Source: Dacryopinax spathularia (lineage: Eukaryota; Basidiomycota; Dacrymycetes; Dacrymycetales; Dacrymycetaceae). Taken from it: a stretch of DNA of 64,000 nt. A program made the position numbers and the translations under genes. The DNA is taken from assembly GCA_037974965.1 (NCBI GenBank), contig JBBPFI010000001.1:2170001-2234000 (forward strand), written 5' to 3'. This document shows, one piece after another, positions 10,501 through 21,388 of the stretch. The first letter of the stretch is position 1; every line of letters starts with the position of its first letter. The notes beneath the pieces were generated by a model. The model did not search any database, was not told the origin of the DNA, and was given only the letters and a program-made list of their open reading frames with translations.

Positions 10501-12952
10501 ATCAGGTCCAAGACCTCTGCACGTTTCAGGTTGAAGACACGTGCCACAATATCAGGACGATCAGAGGCGGTCTGGCCCGGAAGAAGGTTCTCAATGATCT
10601 CGGGCCATTTGGGATTGGCAGTCAGGGTGAGGAAAATGTCGGGTCGGCCAGCCCAGCGAACAATGGCCATTGAGTCCTGATACAGCTGGGCCATGTACCG
10701 TCCACTTGCAGTGAAAGAAGCTGGCAAGATGATCCGTTTTCCTAGCTCGGACAGCTGCGGATTGTCGTCGTTGGCTGATCTTGCATCCATGAGGCCATTG
10801 TAGAGATCAGCACGCAGTGTCTTCTGGTTGTGCTTGATCCACTCCAGCCGATCCTGCTCGACACAGGCCCAGGCATCCACAATGAACTGCTGGAAAAGGC
10901 GGCCACAACGGAAAAGGTGCTCTGCTGAAGGTGCAGGACGGTAATGGAGACGATGCTGATAATACTCCATTTCGGTCACATTCTTGGTTCGGCATTGAGC
11001 AGGGCCAGCATCATCGTCTTCTCCAATATCATCTGCATCCTCCGGTTCCTCATGTTCTCTGTCCATAACCTGGCCCACCTTTGGAATGGCCCAATGCCAG
11101 CCATGCTCCCCATTTGGGAAAACAAAAACATAGTGCAAAGGCATGTACGCTGGATTGCCGGTGCTCATGACGGTAAGGTGCCCATCGGTGCGGTTGTGCA
11201 GGAGGATATCCCTGCGTTTTGTGTTCTCGTCGTTGGGCATAATGACAGCCACCTCCTCTACTGTGGGTTTGTTATAACGGCGCTGGTCCTTGCGTGGGTC
11301 AAAGTGCAGTGCAACTGCCACCGGTGCTTCTGCTGGTCGTCCTGCTTGTAGGTTTTCAGCTGCCTGTTCTTGCAACCGCTCAAAGGCATGCTTGAAGATG
11401 CGGGTGTATCCATGAGTCTCCTGCAACATTTCCCCCAGCTCCCACAACAGCTGTGGCCTCAGGTTCGTATTCCGCTGTTCTCTCTCCAGCCGGGCCAGCT
11501 GTGGATCCAGAAAATAAAGCTGATTGTATGATGGTGCCTGACCATCACGTGGTTGTATGCCTCCATAGCGGTGGTAGAGTGCACCGCAAATGCGGTATGT
11601 GTAAACCCCTCCACCATCCAGAACTGTACGGTCCTGCTGGGCACCAAGCGAAACAAAGGAAAAGGCGTGGTTGTACTGCTGGATGTTTTCGCGAAAGTGC
11701 TTGGCTAGTTCATCATTGGAGCGCATGAGGTTGGCCAAATAGGGAGGAATATCACCAAAAGGTGGAAGTTGGATGCTACCGCGACCACAGCACTTCATAA
11801 AGGTTGGTGCAGCCATGCTTGACCCGCTTTCTCGCTCCTTGATAAAATGCAAGGCACCACAAAATGCACATACACGGTCACATGGACCAAGAGAGATCCT
11901 TTTGTCACGGTGTCGTGCTGCATTGGCGGCATATCGGCGGACTTCATCTGGGTTCCATTGTCGGGGTTGCTGTGAAGCATTCCGTGCTTCCTCAGCCTCA
12001 GCTTCCCGTGTTTGAATTTGCTCTGGTGCCTCTGCATCTTCAGGTGGGTCTTGCATGCGAAGGTTGGCCAACTCATGCAAGCCAAATTCCTCCCGGACTG
12101 CAGTATCTCTTCTTTCGTGTCGTATTGTAGCATGCTCTACCACCCTCTGAGCAGAACGTATTGCATGTGTAATCGGTGGAGGTTGGACAGGCACATTTGC
12201 TGGAGGAACTTGAACAGTGGATGCTGCAGGTTGAGCCAGTCGGTGGCCAGATCGGCTCCTGGTTTGCTGTCGCTGGGCAGCTCTTTGTGCAAGCCGCTCA
12301 GCATGTGACAGTGGTTGGATAAGGGGCCCTTCCCCCAAAAGAGCAGCTGCACGCGCTTGAAGGTCTTCAAAACGCTGTTGCGAGTTGAGCAGGGGGACAG
12401 CGGCCTGAGCTGGGGAAGGGTTTCCACTGCCAAAGTTTGGCTGCGGGATGGGAGTACGATCCACTGCGGCTCGGAGACGTCGTTCACTGGGTGAGGTCAT
12501 TTGTTGTTTGCGACGTGTACGTTCTTCACTCCTTTGAGATGACCGGGGGGTAACTGGCTCTGGCCTGCATGCAGAAAAGAATCAATCAGTATGGAATTTG
12601 AAATCGCAAAATCTAACACTTACATTCTGATAATGTGTTACCGGTATTTGCTTATCCCGGTTGGTATAGAAAAGAACAGCTGCTCAATATATTAATGCTG
12701 GTATATCATATTCCGGTGCATAGATTTACGTATAAATGACGCAGCCACAATCACCGAAAACGGTAGTTACCAATTGAAGGTGTGGTTTGGGTGGAAAGAA
12801 GGGTAAGGACCCTTGGACCGGCCCTTTTTCTTTTGAGGTGCCCGGTCCCTTGCTTGTGGCTGTGCGTTAGAATGCCTCGCGACGCATTCTAACGCACCGC
12901 CTCGGGCCACGTGCTTTTCGCCACGTGCGGTTTTTGCACCGCTTTTTCCCGA
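7506..12952 (-). mobile_element. Autonomous Helitron (rolling-circle DNA transposon)
   Basis: The element is read on the minus strand. Its candidate 5' end is TCGGGAAAAAGCGGTGC, beginning at 12952. Its candidate 3' end is a hairpin (CGAGA...CCTCG, around the palindrome GGTTAACC) followed by CTGG at 7509-7506, with a T next in the flank, as Helitrons require. The single Rep-helicase gene is open throughout apart from one intron, so the element looks whole. The 5' terminus is less certain than the 3' one because the expected flanking A is not obvious. Confidence 0.75.
7607..12500 (-). CDS. Helitron Rep-helicase (HUH nickase plus PIF1-like helicase)
   Basis: Exons 12500-10090 and 10040-7607 join across a 49-nt intron (donor GTGTGC, branch ACTAAC, acceptor TTAG). 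The join restores VVPYPKNLLRRIQAHCNAEF, a highly conserved Helitron segment, and gives ~1,614 aa. The N-terminal part holds a variable region and a Cys cluster (VCAFCGALHF). The Rep domain follows, with FLTLTANPKWPEI, the metal-binding GLPHMHLL and the paired tyrosines of VKYIHKYVYKG, which cut and join single-stranded DNA. The C-terminal half is a superfamily 1 PIF1-type helicase with Walker A LQGPGGTGKT, Walker B IWDEA, FGGDWQQTLPV and the late motif NKAQGQSVQNVGLDL. The protein would nick the element and drive rolling-circle transposition in the nucleus. Confidence 0.95.
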
Positions 12953-14025
12953 GTTTCTTTCAGTTTATGATAACGAGGTTAACCCGCCTCGCTTCGCTCA
13001 TCGTTCCTCAGTTTTTTGGGTTTTTTTTTTTCCCTTTTTTCCCGTTCTTCTCACAATTCAGTCAAGTCATTGACATAAGGTAATTTAGCAAACCATTCAG
13101 GCATCAATGTTAACCCATCTTGCTTTGCTCCTCATTCCTCAATGTGAGAACTGTTTACGTTTCTGATTTTCTTTACCAATTTCCAGTTAAATTGTTACGT
13201 GTGCAAAGTAAGTTAGCTGACCATCCAATTGGCTTGTAGATCTTCCTTTTAGGTAGATTACTTCTTCCTGGCCCATGCTTGCACACCTCCGCTACGCTCC
13301 GGTAGCGCATGGTAGTATGTTTCAAGTATACAAAGTGAGTTAGCTAAGTGAGCAAGCATAGTGTAGATGACTCTTTAGATAGAGTATGCCTGCTGGTGGC
13401 ACAGCCTCCACATTTAGATACAGCATTATGCGTGGTGTAAATGGCTGCCTATCCAGGGTGGTTTAACTTACGTGATCTTCTCAAGTAGATCCCTGTGAGC
13501 CAGCTTTGACTCTGCCTCCTTGTCCCTTAATCCTCCCGTCTCCCATCTCCTGTCTCCCGTCTCCTATCTCCTGTCTCCCGTCTCCCGTCTCCTGTCTCCC
13601 ATACTCCATTTCCCATTCCTGGCTGACAGGCTTCAAGCAGAAGGAGGTGTCAAGGGCCAACTTAAGAAGGTATCCCAAGCAAGTGGACTTCACCTCTGCA
13701 GTTCCTAGCACCCTATTTCCTGTTTCCCATTCCCTGTCCCAAATCACTCAGTATCACAGTATCTACCGTGATGGTATGATTTTATTCTAATGTATTTAGT
13801 TTGCACAATAGTTTGTATGTGTATTTAACCATATATTACATTATTTCCCTTCTATTTTCATAAACTGCGCAAAAACCCCAAAATAAGGGTCTTGTTAAGA
13901 CCCCCAAGGACCCCAACCCTTTTTTTCCCTTGGTCCCTAGCCCAGAGCCGCGCGCCGGGCGCTTTTGCTTCCGCTGCCACGTGGCGCGAAAACGTGGCAA
14001 GGCCACGCGCGACTTTTGCACCGCT
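12953..14025 (-). mobile_element. Short Helitron derivative, head to tail with the autonomous copy
   Basis: Read on the minus strand, this segment starts near 14022 with TCGAAAAGCGGTGCAAAA, which matches the autonomous 5' end. It finishes near 12970 with the same hairpin, CGAGG...CCTCG. It has no Rep-helicase gene. A third, more diverged copy of the hairpin motif (GTTAACCCATCTTGCTTTGC) sits at 13109. The remainder is A/T-rich with C/T-rich runs. The sharing of both ends suggests a non-autonomous derivative mobilised by the same Rep protein. Confidence 0.6.
13520..13612 (+). repeat. CTCCCGTCTCCTGT simple tandem repeat
   Basis: About nine imperfect ~10-bp units of (C/G)TCTCC(C/T)(G/A)TCTCC type lie inside the Helitron derivative. 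The open frames here are artefacts of the repeat. Confidence 0.7.
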
Positions 14026-14958
14026 TTTCGACGCCTAGCTTTAACTTATAGATTCATCTGCGTTGCTCAGCAGGTAATGAATTGCAGGGGCTTCGGGCGC
14101 ATCGATTGGCTGGATCGGCATACTCCGCAGGTGCATTCGTATGGTCGGTTAGAGGTTTCCCGGCTGACGCCCAATTGCCGATCCTCGTCCAGTACTTCCT
14201 TTCAGGTCGCCAACCCTCGGCTCGAAGCTCAGCTCGTCATCCCACATAGCAGTACCAGTCGACCATAAGCAGTGTGAGGACTAGTAGTATGTTGTCAGTT
14301 TACTCAAGGCAGTAGTCAAAACCAGGTCAGCTTGGGCCTCAGGCAGCGCGTCGGGGATATCACGTGATCCCGGTATGCACCCGAACCACGTCACCTCGAG
14401 AAGATACACATTTCGTGCAAGATCGTCCGAGCGGTCGGACTGTCCGGGCCCCGTACATAGGTTCCGAGTAGCCGACAGTGCGGTCTTAGCCGAGTCACTT
14501 ATGCCGTCACCATATATAGGGTCTTAATGTCATTATCGTTGTATGGTTGTTTGACGAGCTCGCCACATTTCTCCTAATGAACTGATAATATCATTACAAC
14601 AACTTTCCACTGCCCACCTGGGCGTGTGGAAACAGACCAGTCAAACTAGTCCAATGGACCTGCCCAGTTCTACAACGGTGAGCGAGCTCGAGTTAGCTTA
14701 AGCGTCGCCTGCGAATCCCCCACAAACAGAAGGGATTGATGCTCTGGCAAGGTAAGAAAGATTATTGCAGAGAACGCACTGAACTGATTCATTAGCAGAT
14801 ACTTGTTCATTAATTAGTATTTACGCCAGCGAGCTCATTGCAAGCCCGAGCTCGCCGCATGAGTGACTTAGGGGCTATGCAGCAAACCCGGAGAAGCCCT
14901 TTTCGCTAGTCGCCACATTGTCGACCCTCGTCCTTGTCTTCTTACCACCACGTCGACT

Positions 14959-16032
14959 ATGGACCGTTTTACTCGCTTCATTCCCCACATCCTCCGCCCC
15001 ACCGACAATGGGCCCTTGCTTCCTCTAACCCCAATCAGGCGTACGACAAGGCCCCCCTCGCCCGTTGCGACCCACATCCCTACGACGGCTACGACGACGG
15101 CCCACCAGCTCGCCAACCCTATCCACGAACCCCCTCCTCCCCCTCGTATCCTCGTCCAGCCTTACGAGATCGATCTCTGGGGCACCATCTCCGACAACCT
15201 GAATAACTGGACGTCGTTCGCCATCCCTACGACTACGCTACTCGCCAACGAGTTCAACGCCGCGACTGGGGGTCCTCTGGTTAGAGCCGAGCAGCAAGAC
15301 GGGGCGGATGAGAGGGTGGAAAGGTCGAGAAGGGCTGCGTTGGGATCGGAGGATGCGATAGGCGCTCCTCCCAGCCAGGAGCGCACTGACGAGGACAATC
15401 GCACCCCTCGTGAGGTGGAGGAGGGTGTTCAGGTGCGTCTCTGATTCGGCCACGCCTTTGTGGTGGATTCGCAGGCGATCTGGTCCTCCTCGTACGCTTA
15501 CTGACTCATACCCCAGGTACCTGGCGGGCTGGTCTCCAACCGCTCGTTCTTCAACATGACCTTGGACGAGCGTCGCGCTCGTATCGAACAGGAGCGTCGT
15601 GCTGGCGGGGATGCGGGCATTTGGCTGGTGCAGAGCATTATGGCCGGCTACAGCGCAACGGCTGAGGCGTGCTGGACGGATATCGGGCGTCTCCGCCTCT
15701 GGCTCGAGCGCGTCGTGCCCTGCTTGGTCCAGACCTGTATGGAGCCATTCAGGCACAAGTGCAGACCCCGTTACTGCTGTTGCGGATTGCTCGGGCTGCT
15801 GTCTCTGCCCTTCCTTGCGCTCTTTTACGTAGTCTGCTGGGGTTGGGGGAAACTCCGCAATAGCAGGCTCCATCGTCCCCTGGTGATCATAGCGGGTAAG
15901 TTCATTATCTCGCCCTCGAATTGTGTATGCTGACTTTGCATAGTGACGTTCTTCGTCCTCAAGTACGTCTTCCGGTTCGACACTCTCAAGCTCGTGTCTG
16001 GCGTCTTGAAGGCGGTCCCTGGCTACTTCTGA
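14959..16032 (+). CDS. Cargo membrane protein A1
   Basis: Exons 14959-15432, 15517-15895 and 15944-16032 give 313 aa. The N-terminal half is Pro/Thr-rich, then charged (GGPLVRAEQQDGADERVER). Next come an amphipathic Arg-rich helix (NMTLDERRARIEQERRAGG) and a cysteine-rich hydrophobic segment (CCCGLLGLLSLPFLALFYVV), followed by a second hydrophobic segment (LVIIAVTFFVLKYVF) that spans the last intron. Two membrane passes are likely. B1 in element B is a clear counterpart: it has GEPMVRADGDEG, NNESMYDMSRGEY, the same two hydrophobic blocks and a last intron at the same place in phase 1. I know no family for it. The residue run from 15568 reappears as a decayed minus-strand copy near 24.87 kb. 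Confidence 0.75.
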
Positions 16033-16223
16033 AGGAGGGGCACTAGATACGTATACCTACAGTTCTCTTTATTCCTCTTTCCCCCATGCATATACCTACG
16101 CCCGTCCTCCGGATACCGATGTCGTAGCTTTCCCTTCACTCATTCTCGTGTCTGCGTGGCTCGTGAAATATAATTGTTCCCCGCTTGCACTTGCGATTGA
16201 CTCGTTTACCCTAGAGCTGGTGT

Positions 16224-16560
16224 ACCCATCCGTCGTCTGCGAATCCCTCACAAACCAGACCAACAGCTTCTGGACGCGCTCGTTCCTCCCAGCCCCTGTT
16301 CTGCTGCTGTGGGAGAGCAGGGCGCCGTCTGCGAATCCCTCACAAACCAGACCAACAGCTTCAAAGCCGGCCTGGACGCGCTCGTTCCTCCCAGCCCCTG
16401 TTCTGCTGCTGTGGGAGAGCAGGGCGCCGTCTGCGAATTCCCCACAAACCAGACCAACAGCTTGGCGTTCGATTCTCCTGTACTTCGGCTGGAGTGCAAG
16501 TGCAAGGCGTCGTCTGCGAATTCCCCACAAACCAGACCAGCAGCTTGAGGGTTGGGTTGC
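16224..16560 (+). repeat. Four tandem ~100-bp units carrying the element-A motif
   Basis: Copies of TGCGAAT(C/T)CC(C/T)CACAAACC begin near 16229, 16331, 16434 and 16518, separated by related spacers (GGACGCGCTCGTTCCTCCCA). They lie between the 3' ends of A1 and A2 and are not coding. The same motif-spacer unit is used as coding sequence inside gene A3, 3.7 kb away. Confidence 0.85.
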
Positions 16561-16666
16561 ATCGCATACAGCAATCCTTTCAACTACTTTACCGAGGACA
16601 GACGCAGCTACAAGACATTGTATCGTGGCATTGAACCTTGAAAGGAGCTCGACTAGTAACGGGCGC

Positions 16667-19386
16667 TTAATCGATCGCGACGGAGCCCTTAAAGTACTTG
16701 GACTTGGATAACGGACGACTGCCCAATGCATCAATCATGCCCTCGTAGCTCGGCTCCCCCCATTCTTCAGCGGCCCTACCATCCGGAAAGTCGTCTTCTC
16801 CATCGAAGAAGTGCTCGCGCAGAAGTTCTTCAAGGCGATCGATGTTGCTGCGGCACGCTGGTCCTTGCTCATCGTAGTACTTGAATGAAACTGGTTTAAC
16901 ACGGGTTAGCTGCGTTTACGAGATGAAGGGGAGGAATTACTGTTAGCATACACCCCATTGCTCCACATGCATATACCGTTGTGCCGTTTACACCTTACAC
17001 AGCATTGTCGTTCCCACCGAAAGCACCAGCGGTATACCCCTGTACGCGGTCCCGTCCAAACTCGACATCCATGGCAAGCTTCGCGCTGATCGGCAATCTG
17101 CAAGACGCCAGTCAATCCGGCGACAGGGTGATAGAAGGAGAGTGGGTTATAGAAGGAGGACTTACAAAGATATTCCCCTCGAGAAGACCTGTGATCTTGA
17201 CGGTCCCATGCACCTTGATATCTTCTGGAGTAGGCCACGAAGGAAATGTCCATGTCCTGATATCCCAATAGTTTGCCTTTAAGAGAAGGTGTCTCGGGAA
17301 AGGCTCCAGCTTCTTGGATTTGGAAGCTCGCAGGCGTTAGGGCTGGCCGCTGCTGTCGAACTCATCCGCGACTTTCCCTTCTTTGTCTAGAGCAGGAGGT
17401 CCATTGGCCTTGCGTCGACCAGCCACAGTATATCTTCCATATCGGTAGTCCCATTCTTCCTGCTTAAGAGGATGGCGGGCCGAGCCGAGCAGGTGGGCAC
17501 GCGTTAGAGGTACTGCCGGTCTTTGTAAGAACTTGCCGTTTGGTAGACGAAGATGTATGCGTTCCAGAATAGCTCGAGGGACTTCCAGAGGATGAAAGGG
17601 ATACCGCCATTTATCGTAGAGGACCATCCACTCAAACACGTTGGTAATAATCTGGATCAATACCTCAGCCTGTTTCAACGTGAAAGGGCAATCGGATTGA
17701 TGGTGGACAGTCAAGGTGAACTGTGATGACCAGTTAGCGACTGCAGCCCGAAATACACTCGTACCTCACCATTGAAATTGTAACGTCTGCGAACCACTTA
17801 GTTACCCTCTCTTCATTCTTCCTGAGAGGAGGTCTTGGCTTATTGGTATTAATGAACTCGAGCATCCCTTCAATGAAAAGAGACGAGTAGTAGTCGGAAC
17901 TGTACGCCTGAAGCGGCGTATACCACTTGACACGCTCGTATAGCGAGTTCCAGTCAATGTAGCCCTCGAAGCGCTCTTTATTCTGAAAGGGATCGGGGAA
18001 GCCTTGATGCACGTGCCAAGCCAACAGAAACACGATCTCGTCTTCCACCAAGCTGTCGCTTTCCTCCAGAATGCTTCGGCCATCGGGCTTGGGCATAGTA
18101 TCTTTAGTTCGCAGCCGCAGTACAAACTCCTGAAGGAGACAGGTTAATAGAAGGAGAGAGGGATTCAGAAGTTGCTTACGAGACGGCGCGCTCTCCGATT
18201 GACCATCTTTCTGCATAAATCTTCCCCGATGATAGCATACTCGCCGAACCATGGCAGGGGAAGGCCCCGCAGCCTTGCAATATGATCCACGACCTCCTGG
18301 GATGTCTTGCTGTTGCTCAGTGTGTCTGTCCAGCCGGAGTTCCATACTGTCTTCAACAACTTAACTTCCTCACGTATGAGGTTCTCTCTGGGGCTATGGA
18401 TTCGCATGAAGCGGTGATTTGCGGGGCGCAGGGGCACCCATTCTTCCGGGTTCAGGTTGTAGCATTCGGATTGCTTGAAGATTTCCTCTTCCAAATGCAA
18501 AAGGTAACGCACCGGTAGTCGTGAACTTGAGCGATCTAGGTCTGCGCACCGCTCCTGAAACAGCTATCAGAGCTCGCTCTAGGAATGACCCGTGGCATAC
18601 CTTGTAGTATAGTCCGCATGACCACCACGCCTCGAAGTCCTGCCAACCTTCCACTCCTTGGCTAGGTGTTTGTTCCGGTACTTGCGAGAGGAGGGCGTAG
18701 GCGACGAGCGTGAGATCGTAGACGAGCTTCTCGTGCCTATGCTCGTCCAACGTTTGGGGTAGCACTAGCTCCGCACCGCCAGCCCACGCTTGCCAGGGGA
18801 CCGCGTCACTCTCTTTCCTTGGCTCGCCCCACACCAGATCAGGGTCGTGCTCGGCATTCTCATTTACCTCGGTCGCGTTTGCACCTTCCGCATTCTCCCC
18901 TGGTAAGAAGTAAAGAGTTCGAGTTGGAGGAGGAGCAGGTCCGAAGTCGTCATTGGGTCCTGCCCTGGCAAAGCTTATATATGCGGCACACTCCTTCAGT
19001 TGATGTTCTCGTCGGGCTCGCTCAGCTTCTACTTCTTCTGCAAACCGCCTCCTTTCCTCATCTCGCTTCCTCTTTTTGGCTATCAGTTGGGCGGTTTCCT
19101 CTGGAGTCTGATCTGTATTGGAATTCGACTGATTGTCATCAGTCTCCGAGGCTTCGGATGGGTTATTCGTCTGCACGATGCGACGTCGGTCTCTGAAAGC
19201 AAACAGGTAGGACCACAAGTTGGGAATAGCGGTGCGAGGCCGTTCTATGTCTTCCTCAAAGCTCTGTTCCTGATCTTGACGATGTGCTTCGAGGGTAGCA
19301 GCGGGAGGCGTAGAACTCAGGCAAGGTCGCCGGTTGGCTGTATGCGTGGCTCGATCAACTGCAGGAGCTCGCGATATCGAGTGCAT
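16667..19386 (-). CDS. Cargo protein A2, unknown family (multi-exon)
   Basis: The start is at 19386. The exon chain runs 19386-~18604, ~18560-18180, ~18130-17780, ~17712-17350 and so on, ending with a stop at 16667-16669. Total length is roughly 700-750 aa; some junctions are approximate. The N-terminal ~130 residues are disordered, then comes a charged coiled coil (KKRKRDEERRRFAEEVEAER). The long middle part is helical and well conserved in style (WWSCGLYYK, GLPLPWFGEYAIIGEDLC, DEIVFLLAWHVHQGFPDPF). The C-terminal exons encode YWDIRTWTFPSWPTPEDI, MDVEFGRDRVQGYTAGAFGG and an acidic end. Introns contain the element's AGAAGGAGAG repeat. A decayed fragment of this gene (homologous to 18730-18890) lies at 22405-22525. 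No function can be named. Confidence 0.65.
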
Positions 19387-19807
19387 GGTGTTTGGGGGGC
19401 GGTCAAGGATAATCGAACTGGAATTGCGGGAGTGATTAAGATCTAGAAATTTAGAAGGACAATTGAGGATTGATAACTATGGCAGAGAGAGGATGATGAA
19501 TCAGGAGAGGAGGTGTGGCGCGCTCCTACAGAAGACGCGACTGACTTTGGTCACGTGCAAACTGCCTGAAATTGACTTTGTTCTAGCACAGCTTTGCGGA
19601 TTCAAAGCCCGCTGTCATGCTCCACTCAGCCTTCCCCTCTCTGCCATCAACGACCACTGAGATAACCAAATAACAACAGCTTACAACGCCTTTCAAGAAC
19701 CTGTCTTATAGTGAGTGCACGTTTCAAACCAAGGTATAGTGGTTTACTGATGGTCATGCCATTCATGATTTGTAGTGTCATTCAAGAGCACGGTTGAGAA
19801 GGAAGTA

Positions 19808-21181
19808 ATGCCTAAAGGCACTTCTGGCTCGCCGCCTTTCTACCGTCCTATCACTGGTTCGTTCTCTGTCCATTATCAGCCGCAATTAACTGACCGCTGT
19901 GAAGAGATGTCCTCGAACCTCTCTCCCACTGGTAGCCGTGCTGTGGGCACTAGTTTGGTTTACGAATCCCCCACAAACCAGACCAACAGCTTGAGGGCTG
20001 GGATAGCCGCCGGCACGGCGTGCACCCCGCCCTCAAGCCTTGCTGAACAGCAGGGCGTCGTCTGCGAATCCCCCACAAACCAGACCAACAGCTTGGAGGC
20101 TGGGACAGCCGCCGGCACGGCGTGCACCCCGCCCTCAAGCCTTGCTGAGCAGCAGGGCGTCGTCTGCGAATCCCCCACAAACCAGACCAACAGCTTGGAG
20201 GCTGGGACAGCCGCCGGCACGGCGTGCACCCCGCCCTCAAGCCTTGCTGAGCAGCAGGGCGTCGTCTGCGAATCCCCCACAAACCAGACCAACAGCTTGA
20301 GGGCTGGGACAGCCGCCGGCACGGCGTGCACCCCGCCCTCAAGCCTTGCTGAGCAGCAGGGCGTCGTCTGCCAATCCCCCACAAACCAGACCAACAGCTT
20401 GAGCGCTGGGTTGGACGTGCCCGTTCCGTCCACCCGCTCTCCTGCTGCAGCGGAACAGCATGGCATCGTCTGCAAATCCCCCACAAACCAGACCAACAGC
20501 TTGAGCGCTGGGTTGGATGACCCCTTCGCAGCCCTTCCAATGCATGTGGCGGTCGATCTCCACGAGTACATGCACGAAGCGGCCCCCGCCGGCATCGAAG
20601 TACGATATATCTTGGACCCTCGCGCGGTCAACATCAAGCAACGTCTAGAAGCCTACTATACCTACTTGCGTAGTGTGGTTCCTCGGACCGCCGTGGAGGC
20701 AGCCGTGATCCGCGAGCGTTTGCAGGTCATGGACGTGTGGCGCCGCCACATCGCAGCCCACAATGAGATTACCTCCGCATGCCTCCAGGACGCTGGGTCC
20801 GATGCCCCTCCCCCCTACGACTTTTCAAACGACCACTCAACTAGGAATATTGCCCTCCCGGCAGAAGAACCCTTATCCGGAAAGGGCCGCAATCACAACG
20901 CCCATGCCGACTGCAAGCATTGCGCCTATACCCACAGCATGCTGTGCCTCGGCAATCCTGCTACCCCTGCACAAGCAGCGCAGTATCCCTCTTTGGGATA
21001 TGGACCCGAGGTGTACTTCAGTGCAAGCGCAGCGAAAGCGTATGAGGCGAGGCGTGAGGAGGACAATAGGCGTGAACGCGAATGGCGCCGGCAGAACGGA
21101 TTGGACACTTGGACGGGACGTTTGGCCAGCTGGTGGACTAGCATGAAGACGTCGTACACGCCCAGGCGTGTGTCTGTGTAA
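19808..21181 (+). CDS. Cargo protein A3: repeat-bearing GLDT..GRLASWW family
   Basis: I start at the first in-frame ATG, 19808. A spliced leader with an acceptor at 19775 is likely. The product is about 457 aa if unspliced. Residues ~45-230 are six tandem 34-aa units (ESPTNQTNSL...AGTAAGTACTPPSSLAEQQ). They are encoded by exact 102-bp periods at 19964, 20066, 20168, 20270, 20372 and 20474, and each period contains the dispersed element-A motif. A helical region follows, then the C-terminal block AKAYEARREEDNRREREWRR, then GLDTWTGRLASWW. B2 in element B ends in AAREAYYRARNEGAKEYDAE and GLDTIMGRLASWW, so they are one family. The role is unknown. The terminal amphipathic WW helix might bind membrane or a partner. 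Confidence 0.75.
   Translation: MPKGTSGSPPFYRPITGSFSVHYQPQLTDRCEEMSSNLSPTGSRAVGTSLVYESPTNQTNSLRAGIAAGTACTPPSSLAEQQGVVCESPTNQTNSLEAGTAAGTACTPPSSLAEQQGVVCESPTNQTNSLEAGTAAGTACTPPSSLAEQQGVVCESPTNQTNSLRAGTAAGTACTPPSSLAEQQGVVCQSPTNQTNSLSAGLDVPVPSTRSPAAAEQHGIVCKSPTNQTNSLSAGLDDPFAALPMHVAVDLHEYMHEAAPAGIEVRYILDPRAVNIKQRLEAYYTYLRSVVPRTAVEAAVIRERLQVMDVWRRHIAAHNEITSACLQDAGSDAPPPYDFSNDHSTRNIALPAEEPLSGKGRNHNAHADCKHCAYTHSMLCLGNPATPAQAAQYPSLGYGPEVYFSASAAKAYEARREEDNRREREWRRQNGLDTWTGRLASWWTSMKTSYTPRRVSV
19964..20510 (+). repeat. Six 102-bp tandem repeats inside gene A3
   Basis: The spacing is exactly 102 bp (34 codons). Units 2-4 are almost identical. Units 5 and 6 carry a different spacer that resembles the non-coding units at 16.2 kb (GGACGTGCCCGTTCCGTCCA). 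The period is a multiple of three, so copy-number change keeps the frame. Confidence 0.92.
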
Positions 21182-21228
21182 TTGTTCCGCCTAGTCTTGC
21201 CGTTTGGCTCTTGTCATGTACAATACAA

Positions 21229-21388
21229 CCTGCCTTCTCTATCCCTCTCGCCTTCTCTATCCCTCTCGCCTTCTCTATCCCTCTCGCCTTCTCTATCCCT
21301 CTCGCGTTCCATGACCCTCTCGCCTTCTATGACCCTCTCGCCTTCTATGACCCTCTCTCCTTCTATGACCCTCTCTCCTTCTCTGTAG
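21229..21388 (+). repeat. Element-A minisatellite, first array
   Basis: About nine 17-18 bp units of CCTTCTCTATCCCTCTCG change midway to CCTTCTATGACCCTCTCG. The array lies just after the A3 stop codon. The open frames here are artefacts. Confidence 0.9.

Noticed and set aside
19964-20510. Regular 102-bp repeats that look like a CRISPR array
   Set aside because: Spacers are nearly identical to one another, the array is coding, and the genome is eukaryotic. It is a protein-coding tandem repeat.
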